From assembly GCF_000234665.1 (NCBI RefSeq), contig NC_018329.1:494489-558488 (forward strand): 64,000 nucleotides of DNA. Reading direction: 5' to 3'. Made by a program: the position numbers and the translations under genes. Under the pieces are notes generated by a model. It was not told where the DNA came from, searched no databases, and worked only from the letters and a program-made list of their open reading frames with translations. The stretch comes from Leishmania mexicana MHOM/GT/2001/U1103 (lineage: Eukaryota; Euglenozoa; Kinetoplastea; Trypanosomatida; Trypanosomatidae). Below, in pieces: positions 9,997-19,814 of the stretch. The first letter of the stretch is position 1; every line of letters begins with the position of its first letter.

Positions 9997-11280
9997 TTAT
10001 GCAGACATCAGCCCCAGCAGGATGGCCTGGTAGTTGGCCGCCTCCTCCGTCATCATCTTGGTGCGCGCCACCGAGCACAGAGCGCGAAGCTCGTCGTCAG
10101 AGGTGAAGATCTGCGTCAGGAGGTACACGAGCACGTGGAAGTCGGCGATCGTCTCGGCAAATGACATGCTCTTCCGCTTTGGATCTCTGATGTAGTTGCG
10201 CAGGTTCTGCAGAGCCGGCGGCGGCATGCCTGGCCGCGAGAGTCGCATGAAGGCTCCACGGACGATGGGCGACTCGAACTGTTGCACTGCGATGTAGCTC
10301 GTGAACCAGCGCGTGTCGATCTCGGTGCTCGGTGCCGTGGTGACAAACCGCTGGTGCCCGCTTGGATCAGTGTCCGTCTGGGCCACTTCCAACGGCATTG
10401 TGCAATGCACCTGCCGCGCCTGCTCCACGCCCTGCAGCGCCGCCTCGCCACCCGGAGACTCCTGCAGCACCCCAAGACGGTAAAGGTGGACACACTGCGG
10501 CGAAGCCTGCCAGGCTTGGCAGGAGACTACGATGGTCGGCTCTGGTGTTGCACCGCTCAACGCCGCCACGGAGCTGGCGGGGAACTCACCCGGGGCGCTT
10601 GTCGTGTCTCCGCTCTTCGTCGACGGCATGGCTGCCGGTGCCACAGTGAGCAAAGCGCACTCGTCACCATAGCGAGACTGCTCCTTGGCACACAGCAGCA
10701 GCTCGCGGAAGTTCAGCAAGATGTCCTCCGGGTCGCGCATCGGATGCGTACAGGCCACCCCGACGCGCCGCAGACCCAGTGCCTTGGCGATCTTCTCTAC
10801 CTTGTCCAAGTGCGCGTCCGGGAGGGGCTCAAAGGTGTAGGTGCTGCCATGTTGCTCCGGCTCGTACACGGCGTGCACTTCGATTGTGTGCGTGGCATCA
10901 TCGTAGAGACCGTAGAGGATGGCGTAGCGCTGCAGCCTCCAATCCATCTGAGCCACGAAGCTCTGAAAGATGTTGATGGACTGGGCATCCACCTTCACCA
11001 GCTGAGTGCGACTTGGCACCCACTTCACGCGTGTCTGGTCAATAGCCGCCATGAGGTGTGACGATGAAATGACGTTGGAGGTGACGACAGAGCCGCCGAT
11101 AAGCTTCTTCTTGTCGAGGTCGTGGAAGAGCCCTGAGACAGGGCACACGTTGGTGGAGTAGGTGGGCTTCTGGCACGCGTCGCACTTGCGCACCTCTGGT
11201 GTGTTGCCGTCTCTCTTGGCAGCCTCGAAGCGCCGGCGCTGCTCCTCTCTCAGCAGCCCCAGTGAGTCACTAGCGGACAT
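9997..11280 (-). CDS. NPL4: NPL4-like protein (p97/UFD1 cofactor)
   Basis: Encodes 427 residues from the ATG at 11278-11280 (MSASDSLGLLREEQRRRF). The frame stays open upstream, but that part is low-complexity and runs through presumed 5' UTR. A Cys pair (KCDACQKP) and a further Cys (NVCPVSG) lie near residues 32-48, in the position of the NPL4 zinc-binding region. The MPN-like NPL4 core follows, with RYAILYGLYDD, EVHAVYEPEQHG and KALGLRRVGVACTHP matching the family pattern of G-Y-L-Y-G-R-Y, A-I-Y-E-P and L-G-L-x-x-V-G. The C-terminal helical part includes FAETIADFHVLVYLL. NPL4 works with UFD1 to bring ubiquitinated proteins to the p97/VCP ATPase. Human and yeast NPL4 are about 580-610 residues; the N-terminal ubiquitin-like p97-binding domain is not visible here. 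The family call is fairly sure. Confidence 0.8.
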   Translation of the reverse strand: MSASDSLGLLREEQRRRFEAAKRDGNTPEVRKCDACQKPTYSTNVCPVSGLFHDLDKKKLIGGSVVTSNVISSSHLMAAIDQTRVKWVPSRTQLVKVDAQSINIFQSFVAQMDWRLQRYAILYGLYDDATHTIEVHAVYEPEQHGSTYTFEPLPDAHLDKVEKIAKALGLRRVGVACTHPMRDPEDILLNFRELLLCAKEQSRYGDECALLTVAPAAMPSTKSGDTTSAPGEFPASSVAALSGATPEPTIVVSCQAWQASPQCVHLYRLGVLQESPGGEAALQGVEQARQVHCTMPLEVAQTDTDPSGHQRFVTTAPSTEIDTRWFTSYIAVQQFESPIVRGAFMRLSRPGMPPPALQNLRNYIRDPKRKSMSFAETIADFHVLVYLLTQIFTSDDELRALCSVARTKMMTEEAANYQAILLGLMSA

Positions 11281-12271
11281 GTTGCCACCCCGCACACACG
11301 TGTGTATATGTGTATGTGCCTTAATCGGCAGCAACCTCCCCCCCACCCTCCGTCCTGCCCCGACAGGAGAGAGCCGCAGAGAAAATATTGAAGATCGAGC
11401 TCCCGCCAAAGATGGATGGCAACTGAAACTCGGACAAGGCACGCAGCCGGAGCAGCAGCAATGGAAACAGGAGGGCCGAATGGCGCGTGTGCACGCGGGC
11501 GACTGACTCCCCAGTTGCGCCAACGCCTCTTCTCGGCGAAAGAGCCTCGAGGGTGCGCGAGTGCGGATGGTGATGAATGGCACGGCCTCTTCTCGCTGTT
11601 TTGGTGCTTCGTCCACGGCTCGATGGCTCGTCCTGCTCGCGCTCTCGCGGATGAGGAACACTTCTTGGAATTGGGGATGGAAAAGGGTGAGAGAGCACAG
11701 GCAGACAAGAGAGAAGGGGGGGTACACGGTGCGTGCATGCGTGTGTGCATGTGCGTAGGAGGGGGGAAGGGGAGGGGGTAGGAGCGGGACACAAACAGGA
11801 GAACGGATGCCAGCAAAGGGAAGGGAGAGAGCGCGGTAGCATGAAGCACACACACACACACACCACCGATGACGGTGGCATTTCCTTCCCATGCGTGTGT
11901 TCGCATCTGCGTGCAGCAAGAAAAGGGGTGGCGAGGAAGGACAAGGCACCCGCACGACGCCGTCGCGTAGTTCACGGTGTGCTGGTGGCGTCCCCCCATC
12001 GCCCCCCTCCCCCTCCCCCTACTCTCGTAGGGGAAAGAGGTGTGACGTGCTATGGAGATCCCGCCTCCCGGCGCGTGAGCATCCGTGCTGCTCAAGAGCT
12101 CTTCGTGCTATGTACGCGATCCTGTGTGCCCTTTCATTTGAATTCGGTGCGGCATTCACCGGCGCGCGCTTCCCTTCGTGTGTTTATGGCTGTGCGAAGT
12201 TTTCCGTCACAGACCTGGATGAGAGGACTCCTTCCCTCTCCCGCAGCGCTACCGCACACATGCACGCACCC
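11281..12271. other. Intergenic region between the PRP38-like and NPL4-like genes
   Basis: No gene seen. On the coding strand there is a pyrimidine tract ending in CAAG near 11660-11695, a possible splice acceptor for the NPL4-like mRNA, and a CA run at 11848-11865. Open frames here are spacer shadows. Confidence 0.65.
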
Positions 12272-14257
12272 TCAGAACTCGATGTAGTGCTCATCATCCT
12301 TCCTGAAAAGAGTGCGGCGGCCGAGCAGGGACAGAGTCAGCTTCAGCCCTTCCCGCATAATGCGCCGATGCGGATCGAGCACGACGCCGCTGCTATCCTT
12401 GCCATCACCGGTTCGCGCACGCTTCGTGGAGGGAAAAGCAAGTCTGTTGCTACCGCCGTTGCGCTGGACTTCCATGGAGCCAGACCCTTCAGTATCGCCG
12501 GTGTCGTCACCCCCGCGCACGTCGACATGGATGAGGAAGTCGTCGTCATCGTAGTCATCGCCGAGGACGTCCACAGCATCGTCGTCGTCTCCACCTCGGC
12601 CGCCACCGCCGCCACCAAAGGCTTCCTCTTCTAGGCCACGGCGCCGCCTCAGTATCGTCGCGATGCTCTGCGGCACCAGCACACGCGCGTGCTGCGCGGC
12701 GTGGTCGGCAATCTCGGCAATACTGCGAAATCCAAAGGTGGCAGCGATGCCGCGGCCTTCGCCGTGTACGCGATCCGGCCCGCCCCTGGCAGTCCCGTCG
12801 GCCTCTTTAAACAGCTGTGACGCTCCTGCGGTTGCATCCTGTGATGCAGCAGCCGTGTCAGCCTCACCGCCGCCGCTGCCTTGGGCTTGCAGCTTCCAGC
12901 AGGTTTCCATGAACGCCATAGCCGGCAACACCACACCTTCCTGCCAGTGTTTCGACACAATTGGCAGCCACGCGTCCACGACGTCGTTCTTCGTGAGCAG
13001 CTGCCGACTCAAGTCCTTCATCGAGAACGTGACCTGAGCATCCTCGGTGCAGGCAATTATCACCTCATCGCAGAGAGACGGTGTAAAGAAGTACACGTAG
13101 TCCTCCGGCGCGAGGGTGTAGCGGGCGAGGTAGAGCGCCAAGGCACGAACAACGCGGCGAGGATGACGCGCAAAGTGCCGGCACACGTCATCCATCGTGA
13201 GCCCGAGTCTCCAGCACAGCCCCATCGCCAGCAGAAACGGGCTCGCCTCCTCGTTGTCGTCAAAGACACCTGCGTAGCGCACGTTCTGCTCGCAGTAGCG
13301 CAGCACCGCCTTCACGTTCTGCTCGTGCTGCTCGAAAGCCGTGAGGAGTCGGCCGCCATTTGGCGCGGCGCCAGAGCTTCGCACCTGTTCTACCAGCTCA
13401 TCTGTAAGCCTCGACTCCAGCACACTCCATAACTCCGCATCGCAGTTGAAGTGCGACCTGAGCAGCTCCCGCTTCTGCAGCACTTGGCTTGGCACGATGG
13501 CGGCGGCGCGACCAGTGGGGACATAGTAGTTAAGCAGGCGGCAGGCATGGGGCAGAGCAATGTAGGCGTTGCGGAGGCACAGCATGTGCAGCTGCGCGGC
13601 AACACGCGAGTCCGTTACGCAGAGCAGCAGGTACGTGTTAGCGAAGGAAGTCGATGGCGCTGATGGTGAAGATGACCCAGCAGCAGCGGAAGCGGCTGCA
13701 GTGGCCGAAGAGGAGGACGCGCCCGCCACACGCACCGACTGCTGCATCGATGCTACCTCCTCCGGGTTGAGTGCTGTTGTCGGCTTCACCTGCACAAAGG
13801 TCAACTCGGCCGGAGGTGGCGGCACGCCACCGCCACTGGTGCTGCCATAGCTTGCAGGAAGGAGAATGCGACCGAAATGGGCCATGCGCCGCGACACGAT
13901 TTCCATACCCCGCCGCACATTTGTCCTCATGCACGCGATGAGCTCCCTGTTGGCGTGCACGTGTCGACGCACCTCGGCTGTGCAAACGCCGTAGAGCTCA
14001 TTTTGTATGTGTAGCAGGGCTGATGGTTGCACAGCCCAGCCGTGTGACGCAGCACCGCCGGCCCCACTGCTGGCGTGGCTGGTTGTGTTGTCTGGCCGAT
14101 CTGACTCCGCGCAAGTAGGGGGCGCAGAGGATTCGAGCGGTGCCGATGTTGCCGCCGCCGCCGCCCCCGCCTCTTGCGCACTCTCCAGCACGTAGGCGAC
14201 ACTCTGGGGCGGCACCTCGAGAACGAACTCGGGGCCGCAAAACACGTGCGGGTCCAT
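12272..14257 (-). CDS. Possible PRP38-like domain protein
   Basis: Encodes 661 residues from an ATG at 14255-14257 (MDPHVFCGPEFVLEV). The stretch at about residues 290-435 resembles the PRP38 splicing-factor fold: SPFLLAMGLCWRLGL, then RRVVRALALYLARYTLAPEDYV, FFTPSLCDE and LSRQLLTKNDVVDAWLP follow the family order S-P-F-x-C-L, R-A-L-x-x-x-Y-x-R, L-E-P-x-x-x-D and L-L-x-x-x-x-x-x-x-x-L-P. PRP38 is a U4/U6.U5 tri-snRNP protein needed to activate the spliceosome. The rest is unlike it: an N-terminal region of about 280 residues with Ala/Ser/Pro inserts, a Gly run followed by an Asp-rich block (DDDDAVDVLGDDYDDDDF) near residues 550-580, and a basic tail. The PRP38 match is a pattern judgement by eye; the gene itself is certain. 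Confidence 0.85.
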   Translation of the reverse strand: MDPHVFCGPEFVLEVPPQSVAYVLESAQEAGAAAAATSAPLESSAPPTCAESDRPDNTTSHASSGAGGAASHGWAVQPSALLHIQNELYGVCTAEVRRHVHANRELIACMRTNVRRGMEIVSRRMAHFGRILLPASYGSTSGGGVPPPPAELTFVQVKPTTALNPEEVASMQQSVRVAGASSSSATAAASAAAGSSSPSAPSTSFANTYLLLCVTDSRVAAQLHMLCLRNAYIALPHACRLLNYYVPTGRAAAIVPSQVLQKRELLRSHFNCDAELWSVLESRLTDELVEQVRSSGAAPNGGRLLTAFEQHEQNVKAVLRYCEQNVRYAGVFDDNEEASPFLLAMGLCWRLGLTMDDVCRHFARHPRRVVRALALYLARYTLAPEDYVYFFTPSLCDEVIIACTEDAQVTFSMKDLSRQLLTKNDVVDAWLPIVSKHWQEGVVLPAMAFMETCWKLQAQGSGGGEADTAAASQDATAGASQLFKEADGTARGGPDRVHGEGRGIAATFGFRSIAEIADHAAQHARVLVPQSIATILRRRRGLEEEAFGGGGGGRGGDDDDAVDVLGDDYDDDDFLIHVDVRGGDDTGDTEGSGSMEVQRNGGSNRLAFPSTKRARTGDGKDSSGVVLDPHRRIMREGLKLTLSLLGRRTLFRKDDEHYIEF

Positions 14258-15419
14258 TGCGCCACGGTGACGTGCTTTACCTGTTGGTGCACCTTATCGT
14301 TCCGCACACGCGCAGCGTCGCTGCGGCCGCTGGACTGAGCGGCAAGGCCGGAGAGTGACGGAAGAGCCTGTCACAGAGCAAGGATGCCGTCTCCTCCGTT
14401 GCCTGGACGTACGCGTGCGAGAGTGTCACCCTCAAGCGTCCCCGCCTGTCCGAGTGCAGAACAACGGAGAAAAGTATGTACAACGACTCAAGACAGACGA
14501 GGCGGAGAAGTGCGGGTGCTTGTGCTGCGCGCGTGCGTGTTGGGGGGAGGGTGAGGGAGTTGCGCAAGGTCGTGGGCGAGAGGACGATAAGCGCCGACAT
14601 GCACAAGCCAGAGATGGGGCGTGAGGGGGAAAGGGATGGGGGTAGCACAGAGGTGGACATGAGTGGAGAGAACACAGAAAAGGGAACGAGGCGTGTGCAC
14701 CAGTGCGCGCATCATCAAGCAAAGTCCCACGCGCACACCGAGCAGGATAGCTTTGTCGTGAACTGCTAGCCTACAAGATTGGCGGTGCGGTCGGTTCGAC
14801 TGCCGCCGCTCACCTCTGCCCGAGCGCAGGTTCCGCTCCGCCCTTTCACTGCGCTGGAAGACGGCGCCAGAAGCAACCAATGCACGAATCATTACTCATG
14901 CGCAGAGAAACACCACCGACGACATCACGGAGCACAAGGAACGAAGAGGATGGATCAGTAGAGAGCGACGGAGAGGGGAGGAGAGGTCAGGCCTTTGTTT
15001 TCTTTCTCAGCGCCGTCATTTCCCTGCCACAGACCACGAGCTTAGCGCCACTCTACCCCCGGCCCATTGAACCCGCAGGCCTCCCCCCACGCAGCGCCAC
15101 CCACGACATGACCCGCCGACACTCGTAGCGATAAATCGCTCCGGCTTCGCTACGTCGTGGGTGTCTGACCCTGGCACCACGAGGGGTGGTCCGGCCGTTG
15201 ACAGGGATAGGGGGAGGGGCTGGCTGGCTTCCCCAGAGAGAGGAGGAGGGGTGGGGGTGCACTCGGTCATGATGCACCACGCCCTGAGGCGGCCCTCCTC
15301 TCCCTCTGTCATCCGGGTGAAGTGAGGGTGGGAGGGCATAAAAGAACGGTGCGGGCACAGAGAGGTGTGTATGCGGTGTCCACCTGCACAGTCTTTCTTG
15401 TCTCCCTGTCCACGCCTGT
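14258..15419. other. Intergenic region and presumed 3' UTR of the PPP4R2-like gene
   Basis: No gene seen. It carries the left copy of the 223-bp direct repeat (15073-15295), starting about 125 bp beyond the stop codon of the PPP4R2-like gene. Confidence 0.7.
15073..15295 (-). mobile_element. 223-bp direct repeat, left copy; candidate SIDER-type retroposon remnant
   Basis: About 223 bp here match 47805-48026 in the same orientation with only scattered differences. Both copies lie shortly after the stop codon of a minus-strand gene, where Leishmania SIDER elements (short degenerate retroposons that affect mRNA stability) usually sit. It contains nested inverted repeats (outer arms 15098-15107 and 15154-15163, inner arms 15124-15130 and 15148-15154). 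The repeat is seen directly; the SIDER assignment is inferred from position, size and copy pattern. Confidence 0.65.
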
Positions 15420-16187
15420 CTAAATCACATCACCTCCCTCCACGGCTGGATATGTTACGAGAATGCAGCGCCTCAGGGAGGTCTGGATCGCGTCCCCGCG
15501 GAGCCCGCCATCGTCGCAGGCGGTATGCTGCTTACCCGGCTCCAAGAGCAGCTCCACCCACCGCTGGTAGGTGAAGGGGTACCACTGCAGCTGCTGCGCC
15601 TGGGCAATGATGTAGGCGTTCTCCTCGGCAAACTGTGCAGGGGTGCCACCGGCTGGGGTGGAGCGGTGGTCCAATGATCCCGCCGCCCCGCCGGGGGCAA
15701 TGCCTTCGGCCGTGCAACTGTTGGCGTGGCTGCTGCTGGCCGTGGAGCCGTGCTTGCCTACCCCACTGCCATCAGTGCTTGGCAAGGAGCCGGCGTTTTG
15801 CCCGCCGTTTACGGAGGCTGCAGCTGCAGCGCGCTCCTGGCAGGTCTGCTGATACTGCCCAGCCGCTGCCTGCAACAACTTCTCCGTTGCAGAGACGAGT
15901 GTCGGCAAGCCGGCGAACCACTGCTCCTTCGTCATCCTCGCAAAGTCTGTGCCGCCGCTGCCGCCACCACCAGAGGTGAAGAGTGCCAGCTGTGACTCGA
16001 GGAAGACCCTCTCTTCATTCGTGTAGATGTCCGCCGTGGTAGCCGCGGCGGCGGCGCCATGTTTGTGGATGGCGCTGTTGGTCGCGCTGCTGCCTCCCAC
16101 ACCATTCCCGCCGACCTTGCGTATCTTGCCGGCGGCGGCGCCGTCATCCTTGCCGGACGCGAAGGCGTTGCTCTTGCGCGGGCCCAT
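15420..16187 (-). CDS. PPP4R2-like protein phosphatase regulatory subunit
   Basis: Encodes 255 residues from the ATG at 16185-16187 (MGPRKSNAFASGK). The frame stays open upstream to a stop near 16335 but has no ATG there, so that part is taken as 5' UTR. The C-terminal 50 residues carry the PPP4R2 signature: WYPFTYQRWVELLLEPGKQ matches the family's P-F-T-I-Q-R-x-C-E-L-L-x-x-P, and LRRCILVTYPAVE matches the following hydrophobic strand and V-Y-P. PPP4R2 binds protein phosphatase 4 with PPP4R3 and helps in DNA-damage recovery. In animals and yeast the motif is near the N-terminus; here it ends the protein, after an N-terminal part rich in Gly, Ala and Ser with one helical block (EERVFLESQLALF, then EQWFAGLPTLVSATEKLL). 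The PP2A catalytic subunit gene lies 2.7 kb to the right. Confidence 0.75.
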   Translation of the reverse strand: MGPRKSNAFASGKDDGAAAGKIRKVGGNGVGGSSATNSAIHKHGAAAAATTADIYTNEERVFLESQLALFTSGGGGSGGTDFARMTKEQWFAGLPTLVSATEKLLQAAAGQYQQTCQERAAAAASVNGGQNAGSLPSTDGSGVGKHGSTASSSHANSCTAEGIAPGGAAGSLDHRSTPAGGTPAQFAEENAYIIAQAQQLQWYPFTYQRWVELLLEPGKQHTACDDGGLRGDAIQTSLRRCILVTYPAVEGGDVI

Positions 16188-17346
16188 CGGCTTTCCGCTA
16201 GCTCTTGGCACCAGGTTCGTTAGACGACAAGGAAGCGGCACAGCAGCAGCGCCGGTGGTGATGTCAGCAGCTGCAGGAGTGGTGGTGGTGGTAGTGGTGG
16301 TGCTATAGCCACCAAGGCGGACGAGGGGCAGTGGTCACCTCCAAGAAGCAAGGAGGAGTCAGAGAGGGATATCCGTCAAGGTGGAGGGAGGGAGGCGGCG
16401 GAGGCGGCGGGGGGGGGGAGGGGGTCAGCAGACGCGTTCGCGTGACACAATACCGAATGGTGTGTCCACGGAGAGCAAGAGAGACAGGGCAGGCGAGGAT
16501 GTGTGCGACAACGTGCGCACAAGTACACAGAGAACTACAATGTACCGGAAAAACAAAGAACAACTCGATCCAGCTGATGACGTGTGTAGGGGGAGGGAGG
16601 GGGGTAGCGCAGGAGTTTGACCGCTGTGGGGGTGGTGGTGGTGGCAGCATGCGAAGATGGTGGATGAAGAGCGGAAGAGAGAGAAAGCGCATAGGAACAT
16701 GCGGTATGACGTGGATCAGGGAGGAACCCACACGCGCGCGAAACGATTTGCGGCGCACGGGCGTACAGAAAGAGGGAGCAAGAACATGCCCACCCGTACA
16801 CGTGCATGTGTGCTCGCTGGAGAACAATAACTAGGGTGGATAGATGTGGCTATGGTTGTTGCAGCGCCGCTGTTGTGGGGGAGATCCCTCGCGAGGGTGC
16901 ACATGCACGCATTGGGTTGGGCGCGCTCACACGGAGAGAGGGAGAGAGGGGGTGGCGCATACATAGTCAAGGGAGCAACTTGACGCACATCGCTACACTT
17001 GCTCATCCACGCAGCCATACGCACTCAGCGACTTAGAAAGCACAAACAACGAGAGGGATTACACGAGTGTGGCCGCCGCCCGCCGTCCCGCCGCCCTCTG
17101 CAAGCGCGGCCACGGGTGAGAGAAGCGGGAAAGCAAAAAAAAATACTTAAAAAGGGTAACGCAGAGACAAAGCGAGCGAGATTCACGAAGAAGGGGGAAG
17201 GTGCGTGTTGTGTGCGGCGGCAACTCCCCCACCCCCCCCCACACACACGCACGCGAGCCGGCACACAGGACACACTCTCTGCCGAATGAAAGACAGGAGA
17301 GGTGAACAAGCACTAGAAGCTGTACGAGTCACAAGCGTGATGCTCC
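16188..17346. other. Intergenic region between RPB10 and the PPP4R2-like gene
   Basis: No gene seen. The first 150 bp continue the PPP4R2-like frame without an ATG (a Thr-rich translation) and then hit a stop. The plus strand is purine-rich at 16370-16430, giving a strong pyrimidine tract on the coding strand upstream of the PPP4R2-like gene. The presumed RPB10 3' UTR is on the right. Confidence 0.65.
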
Positions 17347-17601
17347 TCAGCGGCGGTGCGGCGTGGCCATCTGTAGCGGCCCGATCATCTGCATGGTGCC
17401 CGTCACAGGTACGCTATAAGGAATGAGGTCGTCGATCAGATCGATGTGGGAGAGAATCATGCGACGGCAGCAGTAACGACCCAGATGCAGCGCATCCAGC
17501 GCCTCGGCCTCCGTGTAGTCCTCATCCAACAGCCGCTGATACTGTTCGTAGAGGTTGCCGACCACCTTACCGCACGAGTAGCAACGCACCGGGATGATCA
17601 T
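17347..17601 (-). CDS. RPB10: RNA polymerase subunit RPB10 (RPABC5), shared by Pol I, II and III
   Basis: Encodes 84 residues from the ATG at 17599-17601. A much longer open frame continues upstream, but the family's invariant N-terminus ([12 protein letters not shown]) fixes this start. The zinc-binding pattern is complete: Cys7 and Cys10 in the C-x-x-C pair, Cys44 and Cys45 in RYCCRRM. The following [11 protein letters not shown] matches the family's H-V-D-L-I-x-x-L-L-x-Y. RPB10 is a small structural subunit that helps assemble the RPB3/RPB11 side of the polymerases in the nucleus. It is 67-70 residues in human and yeast; this copy has about 17 extra residues at the C-terminus, rich in Met, Pro and Arg. 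The identification is secure. Confidence 0.97.
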   Translation of the reverse strand: MIIPVRCYSCGKVVGNLYEQYQRLLDEDYTEAEALDALHLGRYCCRRMILSHIDLIDDLIPYSVPVTGTMQMIGPLQMATPHRR

Positions 17602-18860
17602 GATGTGAGCACGTGCTTCGCTGTGAAGGTATGTGTGGCGTACACCCGACGTTGCTAGAGGACAGAGAGAAGGGGCTCGATGTGGGCGCGAGAGAGAGGG
17701 GGAGAAGGGGCAGAAGAGGCGGTGGAAGACGCGTACATGCGTCGCACAACGCGTTCTTGACCAACGTCGGATTCGCCTCGAAGGAACGCCACGAGGCACA
17801 GACGAACATGCAAAGAGCGCATGACGGAGAAGCGGTGATGTGCGTACGTGTGTGGTACGCACCAATCCCAGGAGGAAGAGAGGGAGGGAAGCGAAATGGG
17901 AAGGCGGAGACGCGGCGAGACAGCGACAGAGCATGATTGTGTGTTGGCCTTCGTGGGAGCGTGTGAAAGACCTACTCGCACATCCATACATGAGGGAGAA
18001 GAGGAGTGGTGGCCACCACCACACCCCCTGCCACCCTTTCCCGCACAACGCAGACAAGAACTTGTGCAGGTACGTGAGCTCCCCCACGCACCCCGCCCAC
18101 CCATTCCCCACCCCTTTTTTTTCTTGCAGCTGCGAGCTGAGTGCATCCAGCCTCGTCGCTTGCACCGTCACATGAGCAAGCTGACATGCACAGAGGGAGG
18201 GGGGTACCTCTTCTGGAGATGACTCTCGCGCAGGTCGAAACGCAATCCCGTCCAGCCCACTCCCCTCCCTCCTCCTCCTCCCACTTCTTCTGGTGCGTTC
18301 GCATTCGCCTCTGCTTTCGTTTTTTTGGCTATTATTACTTTCCTTCTTCGAATGGTGGAAGAGACGTCAAAATGGCGGCCCGCCATCATAGTCGGTACAG
18401 GCACGCACAGGCACACACACACAGATATACATATGTACATATACATACATATATACATATATACACATATACATATACATATATACATACACATATACTT
18501 ATATATATATACACGTGTATATGTGTGCCTGTGCACACACGTGTGTGTCCGCACGCCGCAAGGAAACAAATATGCGCAAAGACACGCCTGCGCAAACGTG
18601 GGATTGAGGGCCTCATCTATGCGTCTTATCTCCTCCTCCCCGCCCCCCACCCCTTCCCTCTCCCGACCTTTGCCCCGAAGCTGCAACCGGGGAGCGGAGA
18701 AGAGAGGACAGGGGTTGGGAGGGGCGATAAGTCCGTGAAGCAAACACGTGCACACACGCGCACGGCTGAGCGGGGTGCCGAGCACCTCGGGGGGAGTGGG
18801 GCTGGGCGCGCCTGTGTGCGTGTGCTGCTGCCATCACCATCAATCATCGATCCATCGTAT
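17602..18860. other. Intergenic region with a TA/CA-rich tract
   Basis: No gene seen apart from the upstream run-on of the RPB10 frame. A tract of alternating TA, CA and GT units spans about 18405-18545. Pyrimidine tracts lie at 18245-18290 on the plus strand. The PP2A-C 3' UTR must lie at the right end. Confidence 0.65.
18405..18545. repeat. TA/CA/GT simple-sequence tract
   Basis: About 140 bp made mostly of CA, TACA, TATA and GT units. It is AT-rich in an otherwise GC-rich spacer, so it should melt or form non-B structure easily. It lies in the presumed 3' UTR or spacer after PP2A-C. Confidence 0.85.
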
Positions 18861-19814
18861 CTATAGGAAATAGTCCGGCGTCTTCTTCGACACCTGCGCT
18901 TCACCGCGTCGCGGCGCCGGGTCAAACTGAAAGAAGCACTTGTTCATATGCTCATCGAGCTCCAGAAGACCGGCGAGGTTGCCGCAGCGGTAGCAGTAGT
19001 TTGGCGCGCTGAAGATCGTGACAAGCTGATCCTGGTGCGTCCAGCTGTAGCCGTCCATGACAAGCTGATGCGCACGGGCGATCGTCTTGATCTTGTTGTT
19101 GTGGCAGAAGCCTTCGGTGACTCCTTGGCCAAAGGTGAAGCCGGCGCCACGGGGGCTGATGCCCCAGCCATCACGATCATCCGGGTCCGACCATAGCAGA
19201 TCGCACATCGGCCCCTCGTGCGGCACTTCTTGCACGCGGTCGAGGTTGCGGATGTGGCTGAACGTGTCGACCGTCGGCGAGAGACCACCGTGAAGGCAGA
19301 AGATGTCGTTCTCGACCAACGCTGTCAGGGGCAGGTAGTCGAACAGGTCCGTGAAGATCGTCCAGACGTTGGCGCTACCATACTTGCGGATGCATTCATC
19401 GTAGAAGCCATATACCTGCGTGATCTGGCGCGACTCGTGGTTGCCGCGGAGAAGATGTAGTCGCTGGGGGTATCGCAGCTTGTAGAGAAGCAGCAGTGTC
19501 ACCGTCTCGACGCTGTAGTAGCCGCGGTCCACGTAGTCGCCCATGAACAGGTAGTTCGTGTCCGGCGGCAACCCGCCAATCTTGAAAAGCTCCAGCAAGT
19601 CGTGAAACTGGCCATGCACGTCGCCGCACACCGTGACTGGCGCCCTCACCGCGTGCACGTTGTTCTCCTTCTCCAGCACCTCCTTCACCTTCTCGCACAG
19701 CCGCGCCACCTGCTGCTCGCTGAGCGGCTTGCATTGTATGACGTAATTAATCATCTCATCCAGGTCGAGGGCGCTGCTGGAGCCCACCGCCGATCCGCCG
19801 CCGGCCGTCGTCAT
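18861..19814 (-). CDS. Protein phosphatase 2A catalytic subunit
   Basis: Encodes 317 residues from the ATG at 19812-19814. The PPP-family metal and phosphate motifs are all present: GDVHGQ (64-69), GDYVDRG (92-98), GNHE (124-127), HGGLSP, and the RAH motif with later YCYRCGN. Blocks such as [37 protein letters not shown] and the ending FDPAPRRGE...TPDYFL match PP2A-C rather than PP4 or PP6. The terminal DYFL is the tail whose last Leu is carboxymethylated and controls B-subunit binding in other eukaryotes. A short Gly/Ser-rich N-terminal extension replaces the usual start. The enzyme removes phosphate from Ser/Thr as part of a holoenzyme. TAP42, a PP2A-C binding protein, lies 22 kb to the right, and a PPP4R2-like gene lies to the left. 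Confidence 0.97.
   Translation of the reverse strand: MTTAGGGSAVGSSSALDLDEMINYVIQCKPLSEQQVARLCEKVKEVLEKENNVHAVRAPVTVCGDVHGQFHDLLELFKIGGLPPDTNYLFMGDYVDRGYYSVETVTLLLLYKLRYPQRLHLLRGNHESRQITQVYGFYDECIRKYGSANVWTIFTDLFDYLPLTALVENDIFCLHGGLSPTVDTFSHIRNLDRVQEVPHEGPMCDLLWSDPDDRDGWGISPRGAGFTFGQGVTEGFCHNNKIKTIARAHQLVMDGYSWTHQDQLVTIFSAPNYCYRCGNLAGLLELDEHMNKCFFQFDPAPRRGEAQVSKKTPDYFL

Noticed and set aside
11281..11955. N-terminal extension of the NPL4-like protein by 225 codons
   Set aside because: The extension is low-complexity and crosses pyrimidine tracts typical of 5' UTRs; the family core starts after the ATG at 11280.
17602..18171. N-terminal extension of RPB10 by 190 codons
   Set aside because: RPB10 begins with an invariant Met-Ile-Ile-Pro in all eukaryotes; the upstream part is low-complexity spacer.
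18405..18545. Simple-sequence tract considered as an origin or centromere-like element
   Set aside because: Nothing beyond dinucleotide composition supports it; similar tracts occur in several spacers.
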